From assembly GCA_015501585.1 (NCBI GenBank), contig JADNRY010000164.1, positions 80,300 to 144,299 on the forward strand: a DNA stretch of 64,000 nt. The letters are read 5' to 3'. Source of the DNA: Rhodocollybia butyracea. Its lineage: Eukaryota; Basidiomycota; Agaricomycetes; Agaricales; Omphalotaceae. Below the pieces are notes generated by a model. That model was not told the origin of the DNA. It was given only the letters and a program-made list of their open reading frames with translations, and made no database searches. Positions 31,235 to 40,731 of the stretch are shown piece after piece; within the stretch, counting starts at the first letter, position 1; every line of letters starts with the position of its first letter. A program made the position numbers and the translations under genes.

Positions 31235-33252
31235 ATGAGTCACAAAGCTAACTTGGCAGTAACAGGCAGACCAACCGAGGCCTGTTCGTTTCTTCCTTTG
31301 CCAAATTCACTGGCGTTTACATGCTGGTGGTAATCATATCCCAGTCACCGACGCAGATATCATCGTACGCTCCGCTGATAATTTTACCCATCGCCTTCAT
31401 CGAAAAAATCTAGAGCTTGCCGCTGATGCTTTTCCATTGGACAAAGAAGACCTGGGTCACTCTGAGCTTCCAGAGTCATCTGCTACTCTCGATATCCTTT
31501 TCGAATTCATATATCCACAGCAATACGTTACTCTCGATGACTTGGACTTTGGACCTTTGCTCCCGCCCGCCGAAGCTGCAGAAGCTGCAGAAAAGTATCA
31601 GATTCGTTCTGCGGCATATGGATGTCAGGTCCAATTCAGGTATAGACCAGTTGTCTCTCGATAGACTAACCGACGTACAACTCCTCTTCCAGGAAATTTT
31701 TGCATTCCAACACGAAAGAACTAATGGCTTTTGGCGCCAAACACGGGTACCATTCTCTTGTCACCCAGTTGGCACCGATACTTGTGGACACTTCTCTAAT
31801 GGACCTTGTCGAAATCCTTCCATCTTCTGTATTCATTGCCTGGGTGGGTAGGCTATAGATCCTTTGTCAGTAACACTGCCGACGCAGATTTACTAGGCTA
31901 TTTATCGAGAAAATTGGATTGAAGCCATTAGAAAGACTGCTGAACTCATGCCAACACACGGCTGTCCAGCTTGGGGATTTTACTGACTTCGTATCCTCAG
32001 GCAACTGGCACATCCAAGTCATTTGGTAATCTCAGTCCCAGATGTATAGGGCGCGGGCCGCTTCACCGATAATCATAGATGTAAACAAAAAACCAAACAC
32101 GAAACAAACATCAGCCCTTCGCCGTTATAGGGAACATTCGGTTGTTTGTTTCTTATTTGGTTTTTTGTTTATGTCTATGATTATCAAGCCGTTCCCTATA
32201 CATCTGGGACCGAGATTAGTCATTTGGCTTCCCCATCGAATTTTGAGATTTTGTTTAGTACCAGCAATCCTACAAGCCTACCGCCTTGTTGCAGCGTCTC
32301 CGCTCTGCACTGGAAATCAGCTGTTAGAGTACTTATTAGTACTATATCAGTTCCGCCTCTAGGAGTCAGAGAATCAGATACCAAAGCCCAACGTAACGGT
32401 GTTGTTTCTCTCTCACTAAGACGAGCATTGACCTATTTTTCATTAGCTCCACAGAAAGCTCCTAGCCTCATAGAGCTATACTCTTCCGAAGGTCATATGT
32501 TTGCCCTGCAACCCAAATATCTTGAGCCCTTCGCGGAGGGATTCCCACCAGTTGGGACCCCTACCGACGGAGAAAAAATCTATCTCTCCGAGCCAACGGC
32601 TACGCTCCAACTTCTCTTCCAGTTCATTTCTTCAGAGCGGTATCCATCCCTCGAAAATTTAGACTTTGAGGCCATGGAAGTGCTTACCGAGGCAGCAGAG
32701 AAATACGTTGTTTATCCAGCCATTTACGCATGCCAGTTTCGACTAAGGTAATCATCAGTTTCATCCACAATGATGCTCTGACTTAGCTCTATCAGGGAAT
32801 TTGTGGCTACAAGACCACGCGACCTACTGGCATTGGCTGGGAAATACAGTTACACCTGGATTATCGTAAAATTGGCTCCTGTGCTCATTGATATTCCTCT
32901 TTCTGAACTTGTCGAACTCATCCCCGTTCACTACTATGTGCCATGGGTAAGCGCTCTTTCTAAACCCTATATTTTAATCACTAGCTCACGTCCCCCAGAG
33001 TGTCTACCGGGAAAAGTGGCTGGATGCCTTGCCCGTAGTAACAGAAAAGCTTATGAAACATAAATGTGAACGGTTTGACCGCGCTGTCGCGACATTCTGA
33101 GTAATTTGAAGAAGCCAAGTGCTCTCAGAACTCAGCATCCCGAACTCCGTTTCGATTGGCTTGGTCCATGCACTGAATGTAACAAGCGCTACGATGCATG
33201 GAGAAAAGATATTAGCCTTACCTTGAAGGCGATACCGGAGTTTGCGATATAA
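31235..33252 (+). pseudogene. Two-module BTB/POZ-like gene C, broken by a stop, a MITE and a frameshift
   Basis: The architecture is as in genes A, D and E: module 1 (DADIIVRSADNFTHRLHRKN, LPESSATLDILFEFIYPQQY, KELMAFGAKHGYHSLVTQLA), then module 2 (LIELYSSEGHMFALQPKYLE, LSEPTATLQLLFQFISSERY, YSYTWIIVKLAPVLIDIPL) and a CxxC end (GPCTECNKRYDAW, IPEFAI). Three lesions: (1) TGC to TGA at 31984-31986, in GWGFY-C-LRIL of the sisters; (2) a 192-bp inverted-repeat element at 32027-32218; (3) a frameshift near 33095 between FDRAVA and DILSNLKKPSALRT. Exon 1 lacks an obvious matching splice. The module-joining donor CAA C|GTAACG is kept. A local GCAGAA duplication gives AEAAEAAEK. Confidence 0.88.
32027..32218. 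mobile_element. 192-bp MITE with long terminal inverted repeats and 9-bp target duplication
   Basis: Almost the whole element is an inverted repeat. The left arm starts TAATCTCAGTCCCAGATGTA; the right arm, reverse-complemented, starts TAATCTCGGTCCCAGATGTA. The arms match for about 75-80 bp with one indel and few mismatches, including GATAATCATAGA and AAACAAAAAACCAAA. It is flanked by GTCATTTGG at 32018-32026 and again at 32219-32227. Sister BTB genes carry a single AGTCATTTGG at this place, giving the empty site. A 9-bp duplication and long arms suggest a Mutator-type MITE (inference). Confidence 0.9.
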
Positions 33253-33459
33253 TCGTAGGTCTTGATTGACAGTGTACATATGTATTTTACATCCAACGCG
33301 ACGCTTCTCGGAGTGGGACTCAAAGTAGATGTATTGCGACAGAAAGGGCTGATGGGGAGCATTGAGAAAGCTTAATGTGCTTGACGCACCCCTGGTTTCG
33401 TCCGCGTTCTCCAGGCTCCTGCTTTGTCGTTGGGGTCAAATTTTGAGATAGATCTCTCA
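33253..33459. other. Spacer between BTB units C and D
   Basis: No gene recognised. It carries the terminator side of unit C and leads into the conserved upstream block of unit D. Confidence 0.4.
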
Positions 33460-33614
33460 CGATGCATGAGCAATCAAACACGCATCTCACGCGTGGTGGA
33501 CCTACGCCTCTTTCACGTCGACTACGGCAACCTCCAACTGAGGATCTAATAGGTAGGTTTACAGATCTGTCCTTTGCACCTGAAAGTTCAACTATCAAGT
33601 ACAGCTGTCTATCG
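33460..33614 (+). promoter_or_regulatory. BTB-array upstream block, unit D
   Basis: CGATGCATGAGCAATCA, CTCTTTCACGTCGACTACGG, CAACCTCCAACTGAGGAT, AGATCTGTCCTTTG and AACTATCAAGTACAGCTGTC precede ATG 33615. A CACGCATCTCACGCGTGG stretch is private to this copy. Confidence 0.6.
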
Positions 33615-35468
33615 ATGAGTGACAACACTAGTTTGGCCATATCAAAGTCCTGTTCGTCTCTTCCAAGTTTCTTTACCATACTCGACGTTTACACACTAAT
33701 GCTAATTTTATAAATAGTCCAAGCTACCGATGCAGATATCATCGTACGCTCTGCTGATAATGTTTCCTATCGCCTTCATCGTAAAAATCTAGAGCTCGCG
33801 GCTGGTGCTTTTCCGTTGGATCAAGAAGATCTGATACACCATGAACTTCCAGAGTCATCTGCTGCTCTCGATATCCTTTTTAAATTCATATATCCCCAGC
33901 GATACGTTACTCTTGATGACTTGGATTTTGAAGCTTTACTTTTGCTCGCCGAAGCTGCGGAAAAGTATCAGATTCGTTCTGCGGCCTACGGATGTCAGGC
34001 CCATTTCAGGTAAGTAACAGCTTTTGTTTCGTGATACGCTAACATGATAATGAAGTCCTCTTCCAGGAAATTCGTACATTCGAACACGAAAGACCTGATG
34101 GTCTTTGGTGCCAAGCACGACTACCCTTCTCTTGTCCTCCAGCTGGCACCGATACTCGTGGATACTCCTTTATCGAAACTTGTAGGAAGTCTGCAACCCT
34201 CTGTATATATTGCATGGGTAGGTCATAGACGCTCTTGTAGTAACGATACTGACGCCAACTTTCGAGACTCTTTATCGAGACAATTGGGTAGAAGCTTGCA
34301 AAGCGACCACTATACTCATGCCGGAGCACGATTGCAAAGAGTGGGGATTTTATTGCCTTCGCATACTCAAGCAACTGGAGCAGCCTAGTCATTTGGTTTC
34401 CCCATCGCATTTTGAGGCATTGTTTGATGTCACTAATCCCAAACGGATGGACAGCTGTTGTGACCGTCTTGCTGAGCAGTGGAAATCGGCTGTTAGGGAA
34501 ATGCTTAGTACCCTACCCAAAGTTTCATCGATGGGAGTCAAAGAATCATGCGTCACTCCCCAACGTAAAGTTTTGTGCCAGCATTTCACTAAGTCGAACG
34601 CTGACATACTTTAACGCAGGTCTTAATCCAAATGACCTTATAGAACTGCACTCTTCTGAAGGTCATATGTTTATTGTGCAACCCAAGTACCTTGAGTTTT
34701 TCACGGAGGGATTCCCACCAGTTGGGACTCCTACTGACGGAGAAAAAATTTATCTCTCCGAGCCAACAGCTACGCTCCAACTTCTCTTCCAGTTCATGTC
34801 TCCAGGGCGGTATCCATCCCTCGAAAATCTAGATTTCGAAGCCATGGAAGTGCTTACCGAGGCGGCAGAGAAATACGTTGTTTATCCAGCCATTTATGCA
34901 TGCCAATTTCGACTAAGGTAATTATCAGTTTCATACACAACAATGATCTCACTCAGCTCTACCAGAGAATTTGTGGAAACGAAACCGCACGAACTACTGT
35001 CTTTGGCCGGGAAACACAACTACTCCTGGATCATCGTACATCTGGCCCCTTTGCTAATTGATACGCCTCTTTCCGAAGTCGTCGAACTTCTTCCCCCTCG
35101 TTACTATGCTCCATGGGTAAGTGGTTCTCTTAGATTCTGAGTGTTGGCTACCAGTTCACACCCATTAGAGTGTTTATCGGGATCAGTGGCTAGATGGTTT
35201 ACGCACAGTGACCGAAAAGCTTATAAAGCTTATGGATCACAAGTGCGACCCATTCTACGCGTTTGCCGTGGATATGCTGAACAAGTTGAATAAACCAAGC
35301 GCTCTCAGAGCTCAGGATCTCCTCGACGGCACAATTCCTGAGGTGACGGAGTTCGTAAGGATGCACTATTACACAACCCCTCCTTGTTCCGATTGTTACA
35401 TGCACTACGATACGTGGAAAGACCAAGTCAGACATACCTTAAAGGCCATGCCAAAGTTTACGATTTGA
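33615..35468 (+). CDS. Two-module BTB/POZ-like protein D
   Basis: Intact. Exon 1 (MSDNTSLAISKSCSSLP) joins over a 51-nt intron (A|GTTTCT...AATAG|TC) to QATDADIIVRSADNVSYRL. Module 1 continues LPESSAALDILFKFIYPQRY, LAEAAEKYQIRSAAYGCQAH, KDLMVFGAKHDYPSLVLQLA, WVEACKATTILMPEHDC, HFEALFDVTNP, CCDRLAEQWKSAVREML. The phase-1 intron CAA C|GTAAAG...GCAG joins module 2: LNPNDLIELHSSEGHMFIVQ, LSEPTATLQLLFQFMSPGRY, NYSWIIVHLAPLLIDTPL, YRDQWLDGLRTVTEKL. It ends with a CxxC-x3-YDTW motif (CSDCYMHYDTW) and AMPKFTI; stop at 35468. No signal peptide or membrane span. An insertion relative to A and E (GTIPEVTEFVRMHYYTT) lies just before the CxxC. The CxxC and module 1 Cys pair may bind a metal; this is inference. 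Confidence 0.88.
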
Positions 35469-35964
35469 TCAAGTATGCTTGATACAAGAGTGGAGGTATG
35501 TAGCGAGAAAAACGATTGTAGGTAGTTTAGTATCCGAGTAAGCACATTAGGATAAATGAAGGGACAAAGATTCTGGAGATCACGAGGAGCATGATACGAT
35601 TACAGCAGTAAGTCTACCCAGAGTCTACCCATCAAAAGTCCATATGTTCCAAGCTACAAGTAAAAAGACGAGCGTCGGGGCGCCGTAAACTTTATTGCCG
35701 TTGTCTAAGCATGGGATGAAGAGCTCTGTGTCGCACCATCATTTACGAACGGATATGTACACAGGTACACCTCTGGAAAGGAACCCGCGAAGTTGGATAA
35801 GTGCCTGAACTCAGCTTGAGAAAGGAGAGGAATTTGGTGTGTGGTACGGGGCAGCAGAGATATGAGATTTTCAATGCCGCAAAGAGCAGGTATCTGCATG
35901 GACTGCTACCTGTTTGTTTTTCTTTTCCACAAGTCCCCCTATACGGTTATACCACTGCTAGACG
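35469..35964. other. Spacer between BTB units D and E
   Basis: Nothing coding recognised. The last part (GCTACCTGTTTGTTTTTC and following) also occurs upstream of unit C near 31018, so the duplicated unit extends beyond the promoter block. Confidence 0.45.
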
Positions 35965-36127
35965 CTCGTGCCTCGCGTTGCGTGAGCAATCAAATATACG
36001 TGATGGATCTGCGTTTCTTCTCACTTCGACTACGACAATCTTAAACTGAGGATAAGAGTCATAGGTATCGTTTTAGATCTGTGATTTCTCAAGTAGAAAG
36101 GTCAACTATCGACTGGAGCTATCTTCG
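35965..36127 (+). promoter_or_regulatory. BTB-array upstream block, unit E
   Basis: CGCTCGTGCCTCGCGTTGCG, TGAGCAATCA, CTTCGACTACGACAATC, GATAAGAGTCATAGG and CAACTATCGACTGGAGCTAT precede ATG 36128. Homologous to the blocks of units B, C and D. Confidence 0.6.
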
Positions 36128-37929
36128 ATGAGTCACAACACTAGTTTAGGGGTCACAAGCAGATTAAAGTCCTGTTCGTCTCTTCCTTGTCTAATTTATG
36201 GCATGCTAATGCTAATATTATATACAGTTAAAGCTGCCGATGCAGATATCAGCGTTTGCTCCGCTGATAATGTCTTCTATCGCCTTCATCGTAAAAATCT
36301 CGAGCTCGCGGCTGACGGTTTTCCGTTGGAGGGAGAAGATCTGGAACTTGCAGAGTCATCTGCCACTCTCGATATCCTTTTTGAGTTCATATATCCCCAG
36401 AGATACGTTACTTTCGATGACTTGGATTTTGAAGCGTTGCTTTTGCTCGCCGAAGCTGCGGAAAAGTATCGGATTCGTTCGGCGGCGTATGGATGTCAGG
36501 TCCAGTTCAGGTATAGAACGTTTGTCTCGCGAGAGGCTAACTGATGTACAACTCCTCTTCCAGGAAATTTGTAAATTCAAACGCGAAAGATCTAATGGCC
36601 TTTGGCGTCAAACACAGCTACCCTTCTCTTGTCCTCCAGTTAGCTCCGATACTTGTGGATACTCCGTTATCGGAGCTCGTAGAAATTTTGCCATCCTCTG
36701 TATTCATCACATGGGTAGGTCACTGGGGCTTCACAAGTAACATCACTGACACGGATCTTCTAGGCTCTTTACCGAGAAAAATGGGTCGCGGCCTGTACAA
36801 AGGCTGCTAGACTCATGCCAACGCATAATTGCAAAAAGTGGGGATTTTACTGCGTTCGCATTCTCAAGAAATTAGATCAGCCCAGTCATTTGGCTTCCCC
36901 TTCGCACTTTGAGGTATTGTTTGATGTCGCCAATTCTGAAGGTCTGTCCAGTTGCTGTAGATTCCAGGTTGAATTCTGGAAGACAACTGTTAGGACAATG
37001 GTTAGTACTATTCCCAAAGTTTCTTTGATAGTATCGCCTGGCGACAAGTCACAATGTAACAGTTCCGTTCTACTATCTCACTAAGTCAAGGACTGATGTA
37101 CTTTTCCCCAGCGCTGGGTCCAGACGCTGGGCTCATAAAACTGCACTTCTCTGAAGGTCATATCTTTGCCCTGCAACCCAAGCAGCTTAAGTTCTTTACG
37201 GAGGCGTTCCCACCAGTTGGGACTCCTATTAAGGATGGAGAAAAAATCTGTCTCTCCGAGTCAACAGCTACACTTGGACTCCTATTCCAATTCATCTCCT
37301 CAGGCCGGTACCCATCCCTCGAAAATCTAGACTTCGAGGGATTGAAAGCGCTCACGGAGACGGCAGAGAAATATGTCGTTTATCCAGCCATTTATGCATG
37401 CCAGTTTCAACTAAGGTAATCATCTGTTCTGAGCACACCGATGCTCTCACTCGACTTAAATCAGGAAATTCGTTGCAACAAAACCGTGCGAACTACTGTC
37501 TTTGGCCGGGAAACACAGTTACCCGTGGATTATCGTACAGTTGGCTCCTTTGCTAATCGACATGCCGCTTTCTGAGGTTGTCGAACTTCTTCCCCTTCAT
37601 TACTATGCTCCATGGGTAAGCAGTCCTCTTGGATTCTAATTTTGGTTACTACTTACATAGCTCACGTCCATCAGAGTGTTTATCGTGAAAAGTGGTTAGA
37701 TGGTTTACGCGCAGTGGCTGCGAAGCTAATAGAGCACAAGTGTGACCAGTTCTTCGCGTTTGCCATGGATATCCTGAGCAAATTGGACAAGCCAAGCGCT
37801 CTCAGAGCTCAGGATCTCCTTAACCAGCCTTTCAGATACACCGGATGTTCCAGCTGTCAAACGCACTACGATACGTGGAAAGGCGAAGTCAGACGTACCT
37901 TGAAGGCCATGCCACAGTTTGCGATCTAA
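36128..37929 (+). CDS. Two-module BTB/POZ-like protein E
   Basis: Intact, and closest in layout to D. It starts MSHNTSLGVTSRLKSCSSLP. The first intron homologous to that of D is only 39 nt here and a multiple of three, so it may be retained without harm. Module 1: DADISVCSADNVFYRLHRKN, ESSATLDILFEFIYPQRY, LAEAAEKYRIRSAAYGCQVQ, KDLMAFGVKHSYPSLVLQLA, WVAACTKAARLMPTHNC. The joining intron has donor CAA T|GTAACA. Module 2: LIKLHFSEGHIFALQPKQLK, LSESTATLGLLFQFISSGRY, YVVYPAIYACQFQLR, SYPWIIVQLAPLLIDMPL, YREKWLDGLRAVAAKL, then CSSCQTHYDTW and AMPQFAI; stop at 37929. It is the last unit of the array. Function unknown. Confidence 0.88.
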
Positions 37930-38615
37930 TCAAGTAGGTTTGTTAATGGTGCTTGATACAAGAGTGTAAGCGTAGCGTAAAAAGCGACTGTAGGTAGTTA
38001 TCAGCACATTTTAAGATAAATGAAGGATACGGAACAGAACGAAAAATCTTGGGTAGAAAATCACGAGGAGCATGGTACGAGCTGGGGGCGTAACGAGTAC
38101 AGCAGTGAGTTTACATGCTAACATCCAAAATTTCTAACGTGGTGGGGCGACAAGTACAAAGGTGAGCCCGGAGGCGCCGCACTGCCGTTGCCTAAGCATG
38201 GAATGAAGTTCACAGTGACGCCATCGGGGGGAGCGAACAATCACAGGTTCTTGACAGACACGTACATTCTCAACATCCAGCGCCACAACTCGACTGAACA
38301 ACATTATGGGTATTCGCAGAAACGACAGGACAGGTAGCTATTACCACAAGGTAGGTATTTGCATAGAGGGTGAACAACTGGTGCTTACACTTTCAATCAT
38401 TGAATCAACGACAACAGTACGTTAACATTGTCAATGTCAGTGAGAAGCCAGTCGTGAATGTCATATGCGAGGTAACTAGGGATATAACGTCCTACTGTCC
38501 AAACAGTCCCTTATTCCAAGGTAGAGTATGCAATAAAATCAAAATGAAACTACGAGCTCGAGTAAAAAAAAAGATGTTCAAAGTCAATGAAAAAAGTCAT
38601 TTAAGAAAACAAATT
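37930..38615. other. Intergenic at the right end of the BTB array
   Basis: Nothing coding recognised. The first 150 bp (CTTGATACAAGAGTG, ATAAATGAAGG, ATCACGAGGAGCATG) also follows unit D near 35474-35600, so the 3' flank is part of the duplicated unit. Confidence 0.45.
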
Positions 38616-39451
38616 TTAGAGGAACATAGTGGCTCCAGCAATGGCGGCAAGGATAGCAACGAAAGAACCGACGTTGCCAGACTTGATGGACATGGCGCCG
38701 TTTCCACTTCCGTTGAAGCTACCGCTTGATGCAGAAGTAGATGCGGAGGTTGCAGTGTTAGACGATGAGCCACTGCCAGTGCTACCAGTCCCAGGGCTAC
38801 TGGTGCTTCCCGGCGAAGTCCTAACGAGGCCAAAATGTCAGATCATCAACGAGATAAATGGATAGCAAATACGCACGGAGTAGTCGTCGCAGCTCCACCG
38901 GAGGTGGTGGCGCTGTCAGTGAACGTAGTACTTAGGGTGGCGGTAACGCTAGTGCTGGGAGTCTGAGCGATAGAGAATGATGGGGAAGTGGAGAAAATAT
39001 CGGAGATGTTGCCAATGTTGACAGCCTCCAAAGTGTAGCCGGAGCTGTTTACGGTCAATTTAGTATACAAATTGATGTAAAAGATCTAGAGCGACGTACT
39101 CAGCAGGGACAATGGGCATTTCGACGGTGATGTTTCCTAGGGAGGGGTCGACGTTGTTGGCGAGAGCAAGAGCGTTATTGAAAGAAGGATGGAACAGCTC
39201 AAGCGTAAACGAGCTAAGGATATTGTTTTAGTTTGATACAACCTGATTTTAGTAACGCTGTACATACCTGTCGGTGCTAGTAGCACTCCAGCTTATGACA
39301 GTGACAAGTCCAGAGGTGACATTGGCGGGCGGAGCGTTGAGGGTTAAACCCAGAGCCAAAGGAATAGCTGCAGCAACAACACTACACCAAAGATGCTTCA
39401 GAATTACGCCAAGCGAGGATTATACAAATCTTACCAAAGCTTAGCAAACAT
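38616..39451 (-). CDS. Ser/Thr-rich GPI-anchored wall protein, Kre9/Knh1-type N-terminus
   Basis: Role: small cell-surface mannoprotein, likely wall-associated. Seen: ATG 39451 (MFAKLW, then after an intron CSVVAAAIPLALGL), a signal peptide. Then comes a Kre9/Knh1-like Ig-type domain (LNAPPANVTSGLVTVISWSA, FTLELFHPSFNNALALANNV, ITVEMPIVPA, YTLEAVNIGNISDIFSTSPS, FSIAQTP), a Ser/Thr/Gly-rich stalk, and a C-terminal hydrophobic tail after small residues (VGSFVAILAAIAGATMFL) typical of a GPI signal. TAA at 38616. Five exons. This type is abundant in Agaricomycetes, with a stalk for O-glycosylation. Confidence 0.9.
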
Positions 39452-40731
39452 TTCTAGATTCGTTAGGGAGGAATGAAGGAAAGCAGGGAAAGAGGGACGA
39501 GAAGACGAGAAGTACTCGAGTAAAAAGATTTTCAACAGACGCCTGATATTTATAGTGTATGACAAAGCGAAATGATTTGGTCGCGGGGTCACGAAACGTG
39601 AGAATTTGGGCCCTCTTCGCTTCATTCTACTATATTAGACTCGGGATTCGGGATTAGACCAGCGCATTTTGTGCTTGCCTGCTTTGCACCGGATTCATAT
39701 CTTGGCGGCCTCAAGACACCGACGACTCTCCCAACTCGCACTGCCCAGCCTGCTCCAGCCATTTTTACTTGTAGGATCAGTGCAGGATCCTATTCGCCAG
39801 CATTCTGGAGCTGGCTTATTGAATGCTCGCGGTGTGTGAACATGAGGTGCCCAACAGATGATCCAAGAACTCTAAGAATATTAATAGTTTTGTCTACATG
39901 CGCTCTACATACGTCCTGCGTTGTGACAGCTATACTGGAAACAAAATATAATTAAACAGTAAGTACTCGTCCGTCTATATATGTACATGAACGAATGACG
40001 GAATCCATCGGAGAAAGCGTACAGGCCACCTATAGGGAGCGGGAACCACGAGGATATGAGGCCGCAATCTAGACTTGTTAGGACCGCCACTCGCATTTAA
40101 GCTATTCTAGCTTCGAGAATTCCTACATCCACGCTAAGATCATCGCATGTTGCCGCCGAGCGGACCATCGGAAGAGCTCGAGCAGAATGACGAGCACTGT
40201 CCGAGCATATATGGCGAGCACCCGAGTCCGAGGTGAAGCCTGTAGTCCAAAAGCTTGGTACCGACAAATTAATTCCTTGGTGATTTAAAGGCACCTATTC
40301 GATCAGCGATAGCCTTGACGGCGGAGATATTACCCATTTATAGCACCCCAACCCAGCCCAAGGAGTAAGGTCGTCGTTCGGCCCCGCAAAAGAACCTTCA
40401 AGCAGGGCTTCGAGAAAAAGCCAAGATGTATGTACCTGTAATTCTGACGTGCAGACTGGATCGCTCTAGACAATCAATTTGTATTTTGGAACGTTGCGGA
40501 ACAGCTCGACAGGCAATTGACGTTCTGACGGACGAAAACGAGTACAACTAGAGAGAGCGAGATGAATTACAGCGCCATCTTGCCACCAAGGGGTCGAGCA
40601 AGTGAAGAGAGACCACCTGGTTTGAAAATGCGACGTGTTAATCGAAATCGTAAATTGATTCAAAACTGCGGAAAACGTTTGATTTGTGCAAATATATACT
40701 ACATGTGCATGCGCTAGGACTCGCCTAACGC
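39452..40731. other. Intergenic, no gene recognised
   Basis: Frames of at most 94 codons overlap on both strands without motifs. The left 150 bp is the promoter side of the wall protein gene; the right end is the 3' flank of the F-box gene. Confidence 0.4.

Noticed and set aside
38370..38729. A 119-codon plus-strand frame over the wall protein 3' end
   Set aside because: Overlaps the GPI-type C-terminus on the other strand; composition is that of antisense coding DNA.
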